A stretch of DNA of 34,790 nucleotides, taken from an uncultured bacterium (GTDB lineage: Bacteria; Acidobacteriota; Aminicenantia; Aminicenantales; CALLJL01). Below, one piece after another: positions 33,897-34,790 of the stretch (positions are counted from its first letter, which is position 1; each line of letters begins with the position of its first letter). The translations under genes and the position numbers were made by a program. The stretch lies in contig CALLJL010000028.1 of assembly GCA_938092135.1 (NCBI GenBank), positions 1 through 34,790 on the forward strand. The letters are read 5' to 3'. The notes under the pieces are model-generated. The model saw nothing but the letters and a program-made list of their open reading frames with translations. It did no database searches and was not told the DNA's origin.

Positions 33897-34790
33897 TTAA
33901 TCAACCACGGGAAAAGTAAGCGTGCTTTTGGATCGGGAGGAGGTTTTAATTTCATCAGCCTGGAAGTAAAGACGATACGTCCCGGGCTCTAAAGGCTCTG
34001 TTTCCACCTTGATTAAATATAAACCTCTCTGCCCTCACTCCTTTCTTGCTGAAGAAGAGTGAAATTTAAGGGCATACTCCTCTCTTTATCTCCAGAAAAA
34101 ACAAGATCCCCGGAAAGCCTTGTCTTAGGCTCCCTGATCCCAGAATAATGGCAATTCAGCAGAGCATAAAACTCTTAATGAAGCATCCTCTCTAAATCTG
34201 TCTACTCCTTAAAGGGCTTAGGACTAAAATAGCCCCGCTGCGAATAAACCTTAACCCCTGGCCTCTTTACCTCAACCTTAATCTCATGATACTTCCCATC
34301 CCACCTCTCATCCACATAATAACCCAGAACATAATAACAGCCCGTAAGTCGCTCGATTTGTTCCACATGCTGTTCATACTTATTAATATTGCCAAAATAT
34401 TTTCCCCCGGTTGTCGAAGCCAGCTTTTGCAGAGTAAAGGCGCCTGTCATCCTTGTATCCTGGGTTATCCTCGCCACACTGTCTTCAGTATCAAAGGCAT
34501 AAACCACCGTATTAGAATTAACCAGCTCCTTGTGCATCTCCTCCAGCTTATCCCAAATCAAAGTTTCCCCCCAAGCCTCATAATTCCTCGTCCCCCAGGG
34601 TGCCTGAATCCCATAAATCAATGAGTAGGGAATGCCAGATGAAAATAAAAGAATATATTTTATCCCAGGAATATACCTAAAAGCTTTAGCTAAATCACTC
34701 AGCCGATGAATAAAAGATAAAGCATGAAATCGGCTTTCGCCAGCAGCGAGAAACTTCTGGGCTCCAGGCGATAGTTCGCCTGTAGGTTTT
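33897..34790 (-). pseudogene. VWFA-type secreted protein, 5' end outside window, 3' end decayed
   Basis: On the minus strand the frame is open from the right edge (34790) to TAG at 34202-34204. It encodes the C-terminal half of a VWFA-domain protein of the kind common in Acidobacteriota: YIPGIKYILLFSSGIP, later VVYAFDT, LQKLASTTGGKYF, CYYVLGYY, VEVKRPGVKVYSQRGYFSPKPF. ATG 34621 is internal. Coding likeness continues past the stop: TDLERML, then TAA at 34175-34177, then RLSGDLVFSGDKERSM. After a frameshift at about 34015-34034 it ends LYLIKVETEPLEPGTYRLYF to TAA 33897-33899. Normal family members run through this region, so the gene carries two stops and a frameshift. A shortened protein ending at 34204 could still be made. 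Confidence 0.8.

Noticed and set aside
34202..34621. A complete 139-residue protein starting at ATG 34621
   Set aside because: The frame continues to the window edge with conserved VWFA sequence, so the Met is internal and the true start lies beyond the window.

Overview
The window looks like chromosome from an uncultured Gram-negative (diderm) anaerobe, most like Candidatus Aminicenantes or a neighbouring Acidobacteriota-type lineage. This placement is inference from gene content. The pointers are an M64 peptidase, a TonB receptor with an N-terminal carboxypeptidase-regulatory-like domain, a VWFA-type secreted protein, a tandem DUF4438-like secreted protein, LpxC (lipid A, hence an outer membrane), a tungsten aldehyde oxidoreductase and an inositol-phospholipid pair. 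No phage, transposase or CRISPR array is visible. Start sites are well marked by GGAGG-type ribosome binding sites. Several start regions also show TTGAC(A/C/T)-N17-TAwwwT promoters.

Layout. (1) 3-1412 is the C-terminal part of an M64 metallopeptidase that runs off the left edge. (2) 1431-3308 is a damaged sulfur amino acid locus: a possible promoter and two leader hairpins, then a fossil in which the first 16 codons of cysK are joined to the last codons of a cysE-like gene, then an intact cystathionine gamma-synthase/lyase gene, a tiny ORF and IS-end-like repeats. (3) 3401-6359 (minus strand) is an AsnRS-like asparagine synthetase followed by a tungsten AOR-family enzyme. (4) 6871-12439 encodes envelope or secreted proteins: tandem DUF4438-like, SRPBCC-like and penicillin acylase. 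(5) 12563-16016 holds an ArsA/Get3 ATPase, a small unknown protein, a CDP-alcohol phosphatidyltransferase and inositol-3-phosphate synthase; the last two form a likely phosphatidylinositol-phosphate operon. (6) 16206-19010 is a TonB-dependent receptor. (7) 19100-23941 (minus strand) is envelope precursor synthesis: TPR protein, a GlmU-like protein with a wrecked uridylyltransferase domain, GlmS and, separately, LpxC. (8) 24195-29581 has LarB, DnaG and RpoD behind a near-consensus promoter, a CAT-anticodon tRNA and a C4 zinc-ribbon coiled-coil protein. (9) 29604-32598 (minus strand) has a long-chain acyl-CoA ligase and a secreted M55 D-aminopeptidase. (10) 32996-33875 is a redox pair, a glutaredoxin-like protein overlapping a ferredoxin-thioredoxin reductase/rubredoxin fusion. 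(11) 33897-34790 (minus strand) is a VWFA-type protein whose 3' end has decayed into stops and a frameshift.

Themes. Extracellular peptide and amide hydrolysis (M64, penicillin acylase, M55) with a TonB receptor suggests scavenging of proteinaceous or cell-wall debris. Reductive metabolism (AOR, FTR-rubredoxin) fits an anaerobe. The observations that most repay checking are the cysK/cysE fossil, the catalytically gutted GlmU, the FTR-rubredoxin plus glutaredoxin module, a family of short interspersed repeats in several intergenic spaces, and the decayed VWFA gene.
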